A stretch of 64,000 nucleotides of DNA from Micavibrio aeruginosavorus (GTDB lineage: Bacteria; Pseudomonadota; Alphaproteobacteria; Micavibrionales; Micavibrionaceae), in contig CP066681.1 of assembly GCA_016432265.1 (NCBI GenBank), positions 2,134,342-2,198,341 of the forward strand, given 5' to 3'. Of this stretch, positions 35,429 to 43,420 are shown one piece after another. Below the pieces are notes generated by a model. That model had not been told where the DNA came from. It worked only from the letters and a program-made list of their open reading frames with translations, and made no database searches. Made by a program: the position numbers and the translations under genes. Positions within the stretch are counted from its first letter, which is position 1. Every line of letters begins with the position of its first letter.

Positions 35429-35537
35429 TTTCGGGGAATCCTCCTTGCAGGCAGCGTTATTGCCCTTGCCCACTTTATAATATATTGCTTAAGAACTCTA
35501 AGGCAGATTATATCAACACCCGGATGAAAATAATCTT

Positions 35538-36452
35538 ATGTCAACAGGTGAGACCGCCGCCTATCTGGCCGCCCTGCAATGGCATCTAGATCAGGGCATC
35601 GACGAAGCTCTGGCTGATACACCCGGCCAGATGCTGACGGCTACCGCTCAGAATATGTTCGATACAAAAGATATGGGATTATCCTCAGGCCCGGCCATCG
35701 CGCCGCCTGAAAAAAACCTGACGCCCAAGACAAATGCCGCTCTGGCCGCTTTAAACGAAACGCCGCCCATCGCACACAACAGCTTGCCGGCAACCCCGGC
35801 CCTGCGCGAAGAGGCGGTAAAGCTGGCGCAAAAAGCGAACAGTCTGCAGGATCTGGAAACCGCCCTGCGCGGATTTGAAGGTCTGACGGTACGCAAGACC
35901 GCCACCAATATGGTTTTTGCCGCCGGCAACCCGCATGCAGCCCTTATGGTGATTGGCGATTGCCCGGGCAGCGACGATGACCGGCAGGGTACGCCTTTCT
36001 CTGGCGCAGCAGGCCTGCTGATGGACAGAATTCTGCAATCCATCGGGATGACCCGCAACGATGCCAACCCCGCGCAAGCTGCCTACCTGACCCAAATCCT
36101 GAACTGGCGCCCACCCGGCAACCGCACCCCGAGTGAAGCCGAAATGGATATCAGCCTGCCCCTGATCGAGCGCCATATCGCTCTGGCTCAGCCGCGTCTG
36201 CTGCTGCTATGCGGCGGGCTGACAGCACAAACGTTGCTTGGCCAAAACGAAAACATCTCCCGCTTGCGAGGGCGCTGGCACAACTACGCCCCCCGGACTG
36301 AAGGGTTGGCTGGCGACTCGATCCCGGCACTGGTCACCTACCATCCGCTTTATTTATTAGCTACACCGGGGCAAAAACGGGCGGTCTGGGCCGACATGCT
36401 GATGCTGGCGGAAAAGCGCCGGGAACTGGGGATTCCAGCCCAGGCCGCTTGA
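35538..36452 (+). CDS. Uracil-DNA glycosylase, family 4-like
   Basis: DNA-repair glycosylase that removes uracil. The catalytic core begins near residue 113: FEGLTVRKTATNMVFAAGNPHA, motif 1 GDCPG at 140-144, DRQGTPFSGAAGLLMDRIL, NWRPPGNRTPSEAE, and the leucine-loop histidine in TYHPLYLLATPGQKR. Family 4 proteins normally read GE(A/G)PG in motif 1 and carry four cysteines for a [4Fe-4S] cluster; only two cysteines occur here (Cys142 and one in LLLCGG), so no cluster is expected. The first ~110 residues are a proline-rich extension common in alphaproteobacterial members. It is divergent from ETF-QO. Confidence 0.85.
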   Translation: MSTGETAAYLAALQWHLDQGIDEALADTPGQMLTATAQNMFDTKDMGLSSGPAIAPPEKNLTPKTNAALAALNETPPIAHNSLPATPALREEAVKLAQKANSLQDLETALRGFEGLTVRKTATNMVFAAGNPHAALMVIGDCPGSDDDRQGTPFSGAAGLLMDRILQSIGMTRNDANPAQAAYLTQILNWRPPGNRTPSEAEMDISLPLIERHIALAQPRLLLLCGGLTAQTLLGQNENISRLRGRWHNYAPRTEGLAGDSIPALVTYHPLYLLATPGQKRAVWADMLMLAEKRRELGIPAQAA

Positions 36453-36573
36453 TTTCAATGCCATAACACACATCATTCTGACAATAATTTCTGTAAATTT
36501 GTCAATAAGTTAGCTTGGTTTCTGCCGCATTTTCTGGACATTCGACCTGCCTTCAGCTATCAATCTGCCCATC

Positions 36574-38445
36574 ATGCATACACGGAAAAAAACGACGAAA
36601 AGACTAAAAGTCTTGAGTCTGGGCGTGGTCGTTATCACCGCTTGCCTGCTGAATGCCGCAGTATATGCTGCAGGCATCGCCCCTATCCCGGCACGCAAGC
36701 CGGCGGCGTTTCGTGCCGATCCGCTCGCGTTGTTGCGGTTTCCGGCGCTCAATCAGACTGATGAACCCGCAGCCGCGCTGATGGCCTCCCCGGCAATACC
36801 CGCTCCGGTCATTCCCGGTCATAAGCCCCCCGTTCCTCAGGCTTTAACGCATGCTGATGGTCGGGAAACCATGGATGCCACAGCATCGCTTCAAACTATC
36901 CCGATCCCGGCCCGCAAGCCGGAGGCAAGCGGTCTAAATCCGACTCTCCAAATGGCCGCCACGCAGGATATAACCGCGGAAAGCGCAAGCGGCGGCGATA
37001 ATTTCCGTCTGACCCTGCCGGAGACCGCCCCTGCGACCCTGACGGCCGCGCCTTCGCTTGAAGGACTCAACAAAATCTACAAATCGAAGCTCAAGCGCGC
37101 CCCGTCACAACGCGACTCTGTCGCCCGTCTGGTCAATATCGTCAAACAGGACGTTAGCAGCGGCAGTCCTACCCGCGCCTTGAAACGACTGAGCAGCGAC
37201 AAGGCCGTTCCCTATCTGGATCCGGTTGAAAAAGACCAGATGCAAACCCTGATCGCCCGCGGTTACCTGCTGGCGGGCAAAGTTGTGCAGGCCTATGAAC
37301 TGGCGGCGGAAAGCGCCGCCCGTTCCGGCAAATACATCCCGCAAGCGGGATGGGTCGCCGGTCTGGCGGCATGGCGCATGGGCAATTACGAAGACGCCGC
37401 GCGCCTTTTCGCCAATTCCGCCAACTCCAGCTACAGTTCGTCATGGCAGGCTTCCGCCAGTTCCTATTGGGCCTCGCGTTCCTACATGCGGGCGAGGAAA
37501 CCTCAGGAAGTGTCCCTCTGGCTGAAACAAGCCGCGCAATACCCGCGGACATTCTATGGCCTGATCGCAACGCGCTCTTTGGGCTGGGATTACGATTTCA
37601 ACTGGGATACTCCCGCACTGACCGCCGCGCACAAGAAGATCCTGGAAGATCATTCCATTACGCGCGAAGCCCTGACGCTGGTTAAAAACGGAGACTACAC
37701 CGCCGCGGAAAACGCTCTGGCGAAAATCGATACAAGCAAAGATCCGGCGCTGGCCGAAGCCTTGCTGGCCTACGCCGCCCAGAAAAACCTGCCCGCGCTT
37801 GGCATGAAACTCGCTCAGGCCTACGGCCACCCAAAGGGCGGTTATTACGATTCGGCCCTCTATCCGCTCCTGCCGTGGAAACTGAAGGACGGCTACACGG
37901 TTGACAGGGCGCTCGTGCACGCCATCATCCGTCAGGAATCGAAATTCAACCCCGGTGCCGTCAGCCGAAGCGGGGCGCAAGGTCTGATGCAAGTCATGCC
38001 GTCGACTGCAAGCTATATCTCCGGCAAAAGCCAATTCAAAAACAAGGAAAGCCACGCCAGCCTGCGCCACCCGCAAACCAACCTCGAGATCGGCCAGCGC
38101 TATATCGAAAAACTCCTTTATCAGGATCATGTCGACGCCGAATTGTTCTCGCTGGTCGTGGCCTACAACGCAGGGCCCGGCAACCTGAAGAAATGGAAAC
38201 GCGAACTCGCCGATATGCAAAGCGATCCCTTGCTTTTCATTGAAAGCATCCCGATGGGCGAAACCCGCGCTTATGTCGAGCGCGTAATGTCAAACTACTG
38301 GATATACCGTCTGCGCATGAACCAGCCTGTCCCCTCGCTCGACGCCGTCGCTGAAGGGGAATGGGCGCAATATGTTCCAATCGACGGGATCAAACAGGCG
38401 GGGTTGCCGTCCTTATCCGACCTGCGGCTGGCCGACGCCCGCTGA
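36574..38445 (+). CDS. Soluble lytic murein transglycosylase
   Basis: Periplasmic peptidoglycan-cleaving enzyme (Slt-like). A signal peptide covers about residues 1-33. A proline-rich low-complexity region (34-160) repeats the element PIPARKP twice plus a related VIPGHKP. A helical superhelix follows (165-440), then the SLT catalytic domain: ALVHAIIRQESKFNPGAVSRSGAQGLMQVMP with catalytic Glu455, and a late VAYNAGPGNLKKWKREL with the AYNAG motif. At 623 residues it matches Slt70-type enzymes. It probably remodels the cell wall during growth or division. The proline-rich linker may reach through or bind the wall. Confidence 0.92.
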   Translation: MHTRKKTTKRLKVLSLGVVVITACLLNAAVYAAGIAPIPARKPAAFRADPLALLRFPALNQTDEPAAALMASPAIPAPVIPGHKPPVPQALTHADGRETMDATASLQTIPIPARKPEASGLNPTLQMAATQDITAESASGGDNFRLTLPETAPATLTAAPSLEGLNKIYKSKLKRAPSQRDSVARLVNIVKQDVSSGSPTRALKRLSSDKAVPYLDPVEKDQMQTLIARGYLLAGKVVQAYELAAESAARSGKYIPQAGWVAGLAAWRMGNYEDAARLFANSANSSYSSSWQASASSYWASRSYMRARKPQEVSLWLKQAAQYPRTFYGLIATRSLGWDYDFNWDTPALTAAHKKILEDHSITREALTLVKNGDYTAAENALAKIDTSKDPALAEALLAYAAQKNLPALGMKLAQAYGHPKGGYYDSALYPLLPWKLKDGYTVDRALVHAIIRQESKFNPGAVSRSGAQGLMQVMPSTASYISGKSQFKNKESHASLRHPQTNLEIGQRYIEKLLYQDHVDAELFSLVVAYNAGPGNLKKWKRELADMQSDPLLFIESIPMGETRAYVERVMSNYWIYRLRMNQPVPSLDAVAEGEWAQYVPIDGIKQAGLPSLSDLRLADAR

Positions 38446-38494
38446 ACCGCAAATTTTATTGCGTTCCCCTGACCCGGCTGGCATAGTCGGTTCC

Positions 38495-38560
38495 ATGAAC
38501 GATTTGCCCACACTTCTGGCTCTGGTTACCTTCGCCGCCGTTGCGCGCGCCGCCCGTTAG
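38495..38560 (+). CDS. Possible alanine-rich leader peptide ahead of alaS
   Basis: A 21-codon reading frame ends ...VTFAAVARAAR and contains six alanine codons, five of them in its last eight residues. It ends 142 bases before alaS, with an inverted repeat between them. That arrangement would suit attenuation by alanyl-tRNA supply. Against it, there is no good ribosome site before the ATG, alanine codons are common in GC-rich DNA, and no T-run follows the hairpin. Confidence 0.25.
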   Translation: MNDLPTLLALVTFAAVARAAR

Positions 38561-38617
38561 GGCTGGTCGTATCGTTTTTCACCTCCATTTTCCGACACTG
38601 AAAGCCCGACAAAACGA

Positions 38618-38652
38618 CCGGAAACGGCTTTTTAAGGCCATGGACTTTCCGG
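38618..38652 (+). repeat. Inverted repeat in the alaS leader
   Basis: CCGGAAA at 38618-38624 and TTTCCGG at 38646-38652, with an inner GGC/GCC pairing around a TTTTTAA loop. It lies 51 bases before the alaS start codon and could be a regulatory hairpin; AlaRS controls its own gene in some bacteria. Confidence 0.35.
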
Positions 38653-38702
38653 GGGTTATCTGATTAATTATCTGACAATTCAAAGCATTAGGAATTTTAG
38701 CC

Positions 38703-41399
38703 ATGAGCACCCACATGACCAAGACCGTTCAGGATATCCGTACCACCTTCCTTGACTACTTCAAGAAGCAAGGCCACGAGCATGTCGCCTCTTCCCCGCT
38801 GGTACCGCAAAACGATCCGACCCTGATGTTCTCCAACTCGGGCATGGTGCAGTTCAAGAACGTCTTCACCGGCGTTGAAAAACGCCCCTATACCCGCGCC
38901 ACCACCGCACAGAAATGCGTGCGCGCCGGCGGAAAGCATAACGACCTCGACAATGTCGGCTATACAGCCCGCCACCATACCTTTTTCGAGATGATGGGCA
39001 ACTTCTCCTTTGGCGACTATTTCAAGGAAGAAGCCATTTCCTACGCATGGGAGCTGATCTCCAAAGGTTACGACATGCCTAAGGACAAGCTGCTGGTCAC
39101 GGTGCACGTCACTGACGAGGAAGCCGCCGCCCTGTGGCGCAAGATCGCCGGTTTCCCCGATAACAAGATCATCCGCATCCCGACTAACGATAACTTCTGG
39201 ATGATGGGCGATTTCGGCCCGTGCGGCCCGTGCTCGGAGATATTCTACGATCAAGGCGACAAGCTCGCGGGCGGCCCCCCGGGTTCCGCCGATCAGGACG
39301 GTGACCGTTTCCTTGAATTCTGGAACCTCGTTTTCATGCAGTTCGAGCAGGAGCCGGATGGCAAAGGTGGCTACAACAGAAAACCGCTGCCCAAGCCTTC
39401 TATCGACACCGGCATGGGCTTAGAACGCATGTCCGCGCTGATGCAAGGCAAATATTCCAATTACGATATCGACCTGCTGCGTTCGATTATCGAGCATTCC
39501 GCCGATCTGACGGGCGTCTCTCCCGATGGCGCGATGGCGCCTTCCCACCGCGTGATCGCCGACCATTTGCGCTGCTCGGCGTTTCTGCTCGCTGATGGCG
39601 TGATGCCGTCGAATGAAGGCCGCGGCTACGTTTTGCGCCGGATCATGCGCCGGGGCATGCGCCACGCGCATCTGCTGGGCGCGCAAGACCCGCTGATGCA
39701 CCGTCTGTTCCCGACATTGATGTCGATGATGGGCGAAGCCTATCCGGAGTTGATCCGCGCGCAAGCTCTCATCACAGAAACGTTGAAGAACGAAGAAACC
39801 CGCTTTAAGAAAACACTGGATCGCGGCCTCAAAATGCTCGATGAGGAAACGGCCAAGTTGTCTTCCGGCAAGAAACTCTCAGGCGATGTCGCCTTCAAAC
39901 TGTACGACACATACGGCTTCCCGGTCGACCTGACCGCAGATGCGCTCAAATCCAAAGGCCTCGAAGTGGATATGGCCGGCTTTGAAAAGGCCATGGAAAC
40001 GCAAAAAGAGACCGCGCGCAAAAGCTGGGCTGGATCGGGTGATACCGGTACCTCCAAAATCTGGTTCGAACTCTTCGATAAACTGGGCCCGACGGAATTT
40101 CTGGGCTACGCCAACAATTCCGCCGAAGGAAAAATTATCGCGCTGGTGAAAGACGGCAAAGAAGTCACCGAGCTTAAAAACGGCGAAGAAGGCTTCATCA
40201 TCGTCAACCAGTCACCGTTCTATGCGGAATCAGGCGGCCAGGTCGGCGATACCGGTGTTATGATCACCCCTAACGCCGACGCTTTCACTGTTACAGACAC
40301 CAAAAAACAAGTCGGTAAATTATGGGTTCATATCGGTAAAGTCAGCAAAGGCACGATGAGTGTCGGTGAAGGCGTTGAACTGCGCGTCGACACCCGGCGC
40401 CGAGCCGCGATTGAATCCAACCATTCGGCCACGCACCTGCTGCATGAGGCATTGCGCCTGACGCTGGGCGATCACATCGCGCAGAAGGGCAGCTTGCAGG
40501 ATGAAGGCCGCACCCGTTTCGATATTTCGCAGCCGAACCCGATCACGGCGGAACAACTGCGCTCTATCGAGGAACAGGTGAACGAGGAAATCCGCGCCAA
40601 TACCGAAGTTATCACCCGCGTCCTGCCTCTGGAAGAGGCGCGTGAGTCCGGTGCCCGCGCTTTGTTCGGCGAGAAATATGACGATGAAGTGCGCGTGGTC
40701 AGCATGGGCCGCCAACGCCCAAGACAAAATGGGGGACAGAACATTCCGTACTCGGTCGAACTGTGCGGCGGCACGCACGTGAAACGCACCGGCGATATCG
40801 GCCTGTTCAAGATCGTAAGCGAATCCGCCGTATCAGCGGGCGTGCGCCGTGTCGAGGCTCTGACCGGCGCGAACGCTCTGCGCTATCTGGAGGAACAAGA
40901 GCATCTGGTACTAGAAGCCGCAGGCGTCCTGAAAGCCAACCCTGCCGACATCATTCCACGCATGAAAGCGCTGATAGATGACAAGAAGAAGCTGGAGCAG
41001 GAACTTTCCAACCTGCGCCGTCAGATGGCCACAGGGGGCGGAGCAGCGGCGGGCGCTGGGCCGGAAGTCAAAGACATTGGCGGAATGAAATTCACCGCCC
41101 GCGTGCTCGAAGGCTTCCCGGCGAAAGACCTCAAGCCCATGGTTGACGATCTGAAAGTCAAGCTCGGTTCCGGCATCATCACCCTGATCGCCACCGAAGA
41201 CGGTAAAGCCTCTATTGTCGTCGGCGTCACCGCCGACCTGACATCGAAAGTCAGCGCCGTCGATCTTGTGAAAACAGGCGTCGAGGTGCTGGGCGGCAAG
41301 GGCGGCGGCGGTCGTCCCGACATGGCGCAAGGCGGCGGCCCGAACGGGGCGGCAGCAAACGATGCCGTCCACGCGATCGAGAAACAACTGGCGTCGTAA
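38703..41399 (+). CDS. alaS: Alanine-tRNA ligase
   Basis: Class II aminoacyl-tRNA synthetase charging tRNA-Ala. The 898 residues include the catalytic core ([28 protein letters not shown], motif-2 region [20 protein letters not shown], motif-3 DTGMGLERM), the tRNA-recognition helices, and the editing domain with zinc-type ligands HSATHLLH and [15 protein letters not shown]-Ala domain with a glycine-rich tail ([16 protein letters not shown]) ends the protein, as is usual. The ATG at 38703 is taken; Met5 is an alternative. A bidirectional terminator follows. Confidence 0.96.
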   Translation: MSTHMTKTVQDIRTTFLDYFKKQGHEHVASSPLVPQNDPTLMFSNSGMVQFKNVFTGVEKRPYTRATTAQKCVRAGGKHNDLDNVGYTARHHTFFEMMGNFSFGDYFKEEAISYAWELISKGYDMPKDKLLVTVHVTDEEAAALWRKIAGFPDNKIIRIPTNDNFWMMGDFGPCGPCSEIFYDQGDKLAGGPPGSADQDGDRFLEFWNLVFMQFEQEPDGKGGYNRKPLPKPSIDTGMGLERMSALMQGKYSNYDIDLLRSIIEHSADLTGVSPDGAMAPSHRVIADHLRCSAFLLADGVMPSNEGRGYVLRRIMRRGMRHAHLLGAQDPLMHRLFPTLMSMMGEAYPELIRAQALITETLKNEETRFKKTLDRGLKMLDEETAKLSSGKKLSGDVAFKLYDTYGFPVDLTADALKSKGLEVDMAGFEKAMETQKETARKSWAGSGDTGTSKIWFELFDKLGPTEFLGYANNSAEGKIIALVKDGKEVTELKNGEEGFIIVNQSPFYAESGGQVGDTGVMITPNADAFTVTDTKKQVGKLWVHIGKVSKGTMSVGEGVELRVDTRRRAAIESNHSATHLLHEALRLTLGDHIAQKGSLQDEGRTRFDISQPNPITAEQLRSIEEQVNEEIRANTEVITRVLPLEEARESGARALFGEKYDDEVRVVSMGRQRPRQNGGQNIPYSVELCGGTHVKRTGDIGLFKIVSESAVSAGVRRVEALTGANALRYLEEQEHLVLEAAGVLKANPADIIPRMKALIDDKKKLEQELSNLRRQMATGGGAAAGAGPEVKDIGGMKFTARVLEGFPAKDLKPMVDDLKVKLGSGIITLIATEDGKASIVVGVTADLTSKVSAVDLVKTGVEVLGGKGGGGRPDMAQGGGPNGAAANDAVHAIEKQLAS

Positions 41400-41457
41400 C
41401 CTTTGCTCCTGCTCCTGAGCATAAAGTGAAGTATATTTAAGGATGGGGGGATAAAAT

Positions 41458-41490
41458 AAAACGGCCTCATAGCGAGGCCGTTTTTTACGC
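41458..41490 (+). terminator. Bidirectional rho-independent terminator after alaS
   Basis: Stem ACGGCCTC and GAGGCCGT with a four-base loop, followed by TTTTTT on the plus strand. The minus strand reads a T-rich tract as well, so it can also end the convergent 41520-41867 gene. Confidence 0.9.
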
Positions 41491-41519
41491 AGTATTCTCA
41501 AGAAATCACAAAGCGGCGA

Positions 41520-41867
41520 TTAAATGGCCAGCATCGCCGTACGCATATAACAACCATTTTCCTCTTCGCGGGACACCGACAGGGCCAAAACCGAACCCTT
41601 CATCAAAGTCAAAGTTTGCAAAACAGCGCGTTCGGGCACAGCCGGATCAATCCTGTGCTTTTGGCAATATCGGTCGAAATCGGTCTTCAACATCGGACGT
41701 ACCCGGCTGTCGCTCTCGATGTCGGCCAATAGACGGGCATCGCGCCGCAAACGGCCCTGTGCCTTGTCGGCCGCCCATGTTTGAAGCAATTTTCCATCGT
41801 TGGTTTTGACCGCTGCAACAGGAAGGCCGCAGACCATGAAATATTCGGTCAGGTATGTTTGAGGCAT
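41520..41867 (-). CDS. Hypothetical protein
   Basis: Not recognised. A 115-residue cytosolic-looking protein, mixed alpha/beta, with a hydrophobic start (YLTEYFMVCGLPVAAVKTNDGKLLQTW), a basic central helix (KAQGRLRRDARLLADIE) and a C-terminal pair of strands (GSVLALSVSREEENGCYMRTAMLAI). The upstream gene on the same strand stops 21 bases before it, so both are probably one unit ending at the alaS terminator. There is no clear ribosome site, which lowers certainty about the start. Confidence 0.5.
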   Translation of the reverse strand: MPQTYLTEYFMVCGLPVAAVKTNDGKLLQTWAADKAQGRLRRDARLLADIESDSRVRPMLKTDFDRYCQKHRIDPAVPERAVLQTLTLMKGSVLALSVSREEENGCYMRTAMLAI

Positions 41868-41888
41868 TTTATGTAATCCAGTTAAAAA

Positions 41889-42749
41889 TCACTGCACTAC
41901 ATATAGGTTTGGCCCCTGATTTTCCAGCTTTTTAACCTTGCAGGAATTGCATGGCTGATATCCAATCAATTCATCCAGTCCCAAACGCTCGCGCACGCCC
42001 ATATGAATCGACCAGCGCTCAACCTGCGCCGACTGAATCTGGGCATCGTACTGACGCCATTTCTTGCTCCAGCCTTCGGCTTCGCTCGGGCCGCAGATGG
42101 CCAGCGCATTATCCGCGCCGTCACGATAAATCTGGGCAACACGCTTGCGCTTGTAGACCTCGTGAGAGCGCTCGTAGTCTGCTTTGGCATCAGCAGGAAT
42201 GAATTGCAATTCGTGATGATGGAACGACCTTTCGCCTTCGGCGGTTGTGAATTCAAAGGTCACCTTCACGTCCATATTGGCAAGGCCGGCCTTCCGCTTG
42301 TTCAGGCAGGTAAAATTGTTCTCGACCTCGCGCACCATGATCCGGGTGCCGTCTTTCAATTCAATCTGGCCGGGAGTGGCAAACATATCGATAGCCCTGC
42401 GGATTTGTGATTTATTCCGCAACAGGACGCGTGAACGGCTGAAATCGCAGTTAAAAGAGGGATCCTTGCCATCCTCCTTGCCGTTAAACTTGGCCAAAAC
42501 CCGGTACAGATCTTTCTCGGGGCCCATTTCCGCAAAACCACCCAGCGCCCTGGCTATGCGACGGGTCAGGCTTTCGGCATCTTTCTGGATAATCTGGGCG
42601 TCGGCAAACAGAATCGCCGGATCGTGGGCCGCTTGCTGCGGCGGCTCGCCCTTGGCAGCAGCAGCCCATTCCTCAGACAAGGAACGGCGTCCGCTTTTAA
42701 ATTGCGGGTACTCAGTCGTCGAATGAATCAGTCGCATGTCTTGAGACAC
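41889..42749 (-). CDS. Hypothetical protein with a divergent RelA/SpoT-fold-like domain
   Basis: A 286-residue cytosolic protein. The middle (about residues 105-205) follows the order seen in RelA/SpoT-fold nucleotidyltransferases: an SRVLLRNKSQIRRAIDMF strand-helix (compare R-x-x-V...), then REVENNFTCLNKRKAGLANMDVKVTF (compare VKNRF...GYRDVLLNV) and HHELQFIPADAKADYERSHEVYKRKR (compare AEVQ...H.LYE..R). The tyrosine of the GYR motif is replaced by leucine, so pyrophosphokinase activity is doubtful. The C-terminus has a CNSCK pair. The start is GTG with GGAG seven bases upstream. It lies between alaS and ndk. The fold call is my reading of the pattern only. Confidence 0.5.
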   Translation of the reverse strand: MSQDMRLIHSTTEYPQFKSGRRSLSEEWAAAAKGEPPQQAAHDPAILFADAQIIQKDAESLTRRIARALGGFAEMGPEKDLYRVLAKFNGKEDGKDPSFNCDFSRSRVLLRNKSQIRRAIDMFATPGQIELKDGTRIMVREVENNFTCLNKRKAGLANMDVKVTFEFTTAEGERSFHHHELQFIPADAKADYERSHEVYKRKRVAQIYRDGADNALAICGPSEAEGWSKKWRQYDAQIQSAQVERWSIHMGVRERLGLDELIGYQPCNSCKVKKLENQGPNLYVVQ

Positions 42750-42879
42750 GTCTTTACTCCATAACTCCCCGTTTATTAACCTTCAGCAGATCATAACCAT
42801 GGCCAGACTGCAAGTTTTAACAATCAAGACGCCTTATTTTTGTAAGAATATTTCACGTTTGACCGATTCCTGCAGGGGG

Positions 42880-42908
42880 TTGCAGCCTGGCGCGGCTACG
42901 TTTATAAA
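42880..42908 (+). promoter_or_regulatory. Predicted ndk promoter
   Basis: TTGCAG (42880-42885), 17-base spacer and TATAAA (42903-42908), 41 bases before the ndk start codon. The leader contains GGAG as ribosome site. Confidence 0.6.
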
Positions 42909-42949
42909 GCCCTCCACTCATTGGATTTTTTTAACGGAGTTTTTGTACC

Positions 42950-43372
42950 ATGCCCAAGCAACGCACCCTTTCAATCATCAAGCCGGATGCGACCCGCCGA
43001 AACCTGACAGGCGCGATCAACAACACGATTGAAAAGGCCGGTTTGACTATCGTCGCGCAAAAACGCATGCACCTGACCGAAGATCAGGCGAAGAAGTTCT
43101 ACGAAGTCCATAAAGAGCGCCCTTTTTACAATGACCTCGTCAAATTCATGGTTTCCGGCCCGGTCGTCGTGCAGGTTCTCGAAGCCGATGATGCTGTCGC
43201 TAAATACCGCGAGGTCATGGGCGCCACCAACCCGGCGAACGCCGCCGAGGGCACGATCCGCAAGCAGTTCGCCGAAAGCATTGAAGCCAATTCCGTGCAC
43301 GGCTCCGACAGCGCCGAGAACGCCGCCCGCGAAATAGGTTTCTTCTTCAGCGAGATCGAAATCGCTGCCTGA
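42950..43372 (+). CDS. ndk: Nucleoside diphosphate kinase
   Basis: Cytosolic enzyme balancing NTP pools by phosphate transfer through a histidine. The 140-residue protein has the classic N-terminal [23 protein letters not shown], the [19 protein letters not shown] segment, [35 protein letters not shown] with the active-site histidine in NSVHGSDS. Length and sequence are ordinary for the family. It has its own promoter and terminator, so it is a single-gene unit. Confidence 0.97.
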   Translation: MPKQRTLSIIKPDATRRNLTGAINNTIEKAGLTIVAQKRMHLTEDQAKKFYEVHKERPFYNDLVKFMVSGPVVVQVLEADDAVAKYREVMGATNPANAAEGTIRKQFAESIEANSVHGSDSAENAAREIGFFFSEIEIAA

Positions 43373-43392
43373 TCTTCCCTGCCGGAGATTTT

Positions 43393-43420
43393 TAAAAGGG
43401 CCTTCTAACGGGCCCTTTTT
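43393..43420 (+). terminator. Bidirectional rho-independent terminator between ndk and the hybrid kinase
   Basis: AAAAGGGCC and GGGCCCTTTTT flank a short loop, with a T-run on the plus strand and T-rich sequence on the minus strand. It sits between convergent stops and can serve both genes. Confidence 0.85.

Noticed and set aside
34400-35527. 375-codon plus-strand frame opposite the ETF-QO gene
   Set aside because: Antisense to ETF-QO, which carries FAD and iron-sulphur motifs; the frame shows no domain and no ribosome site.
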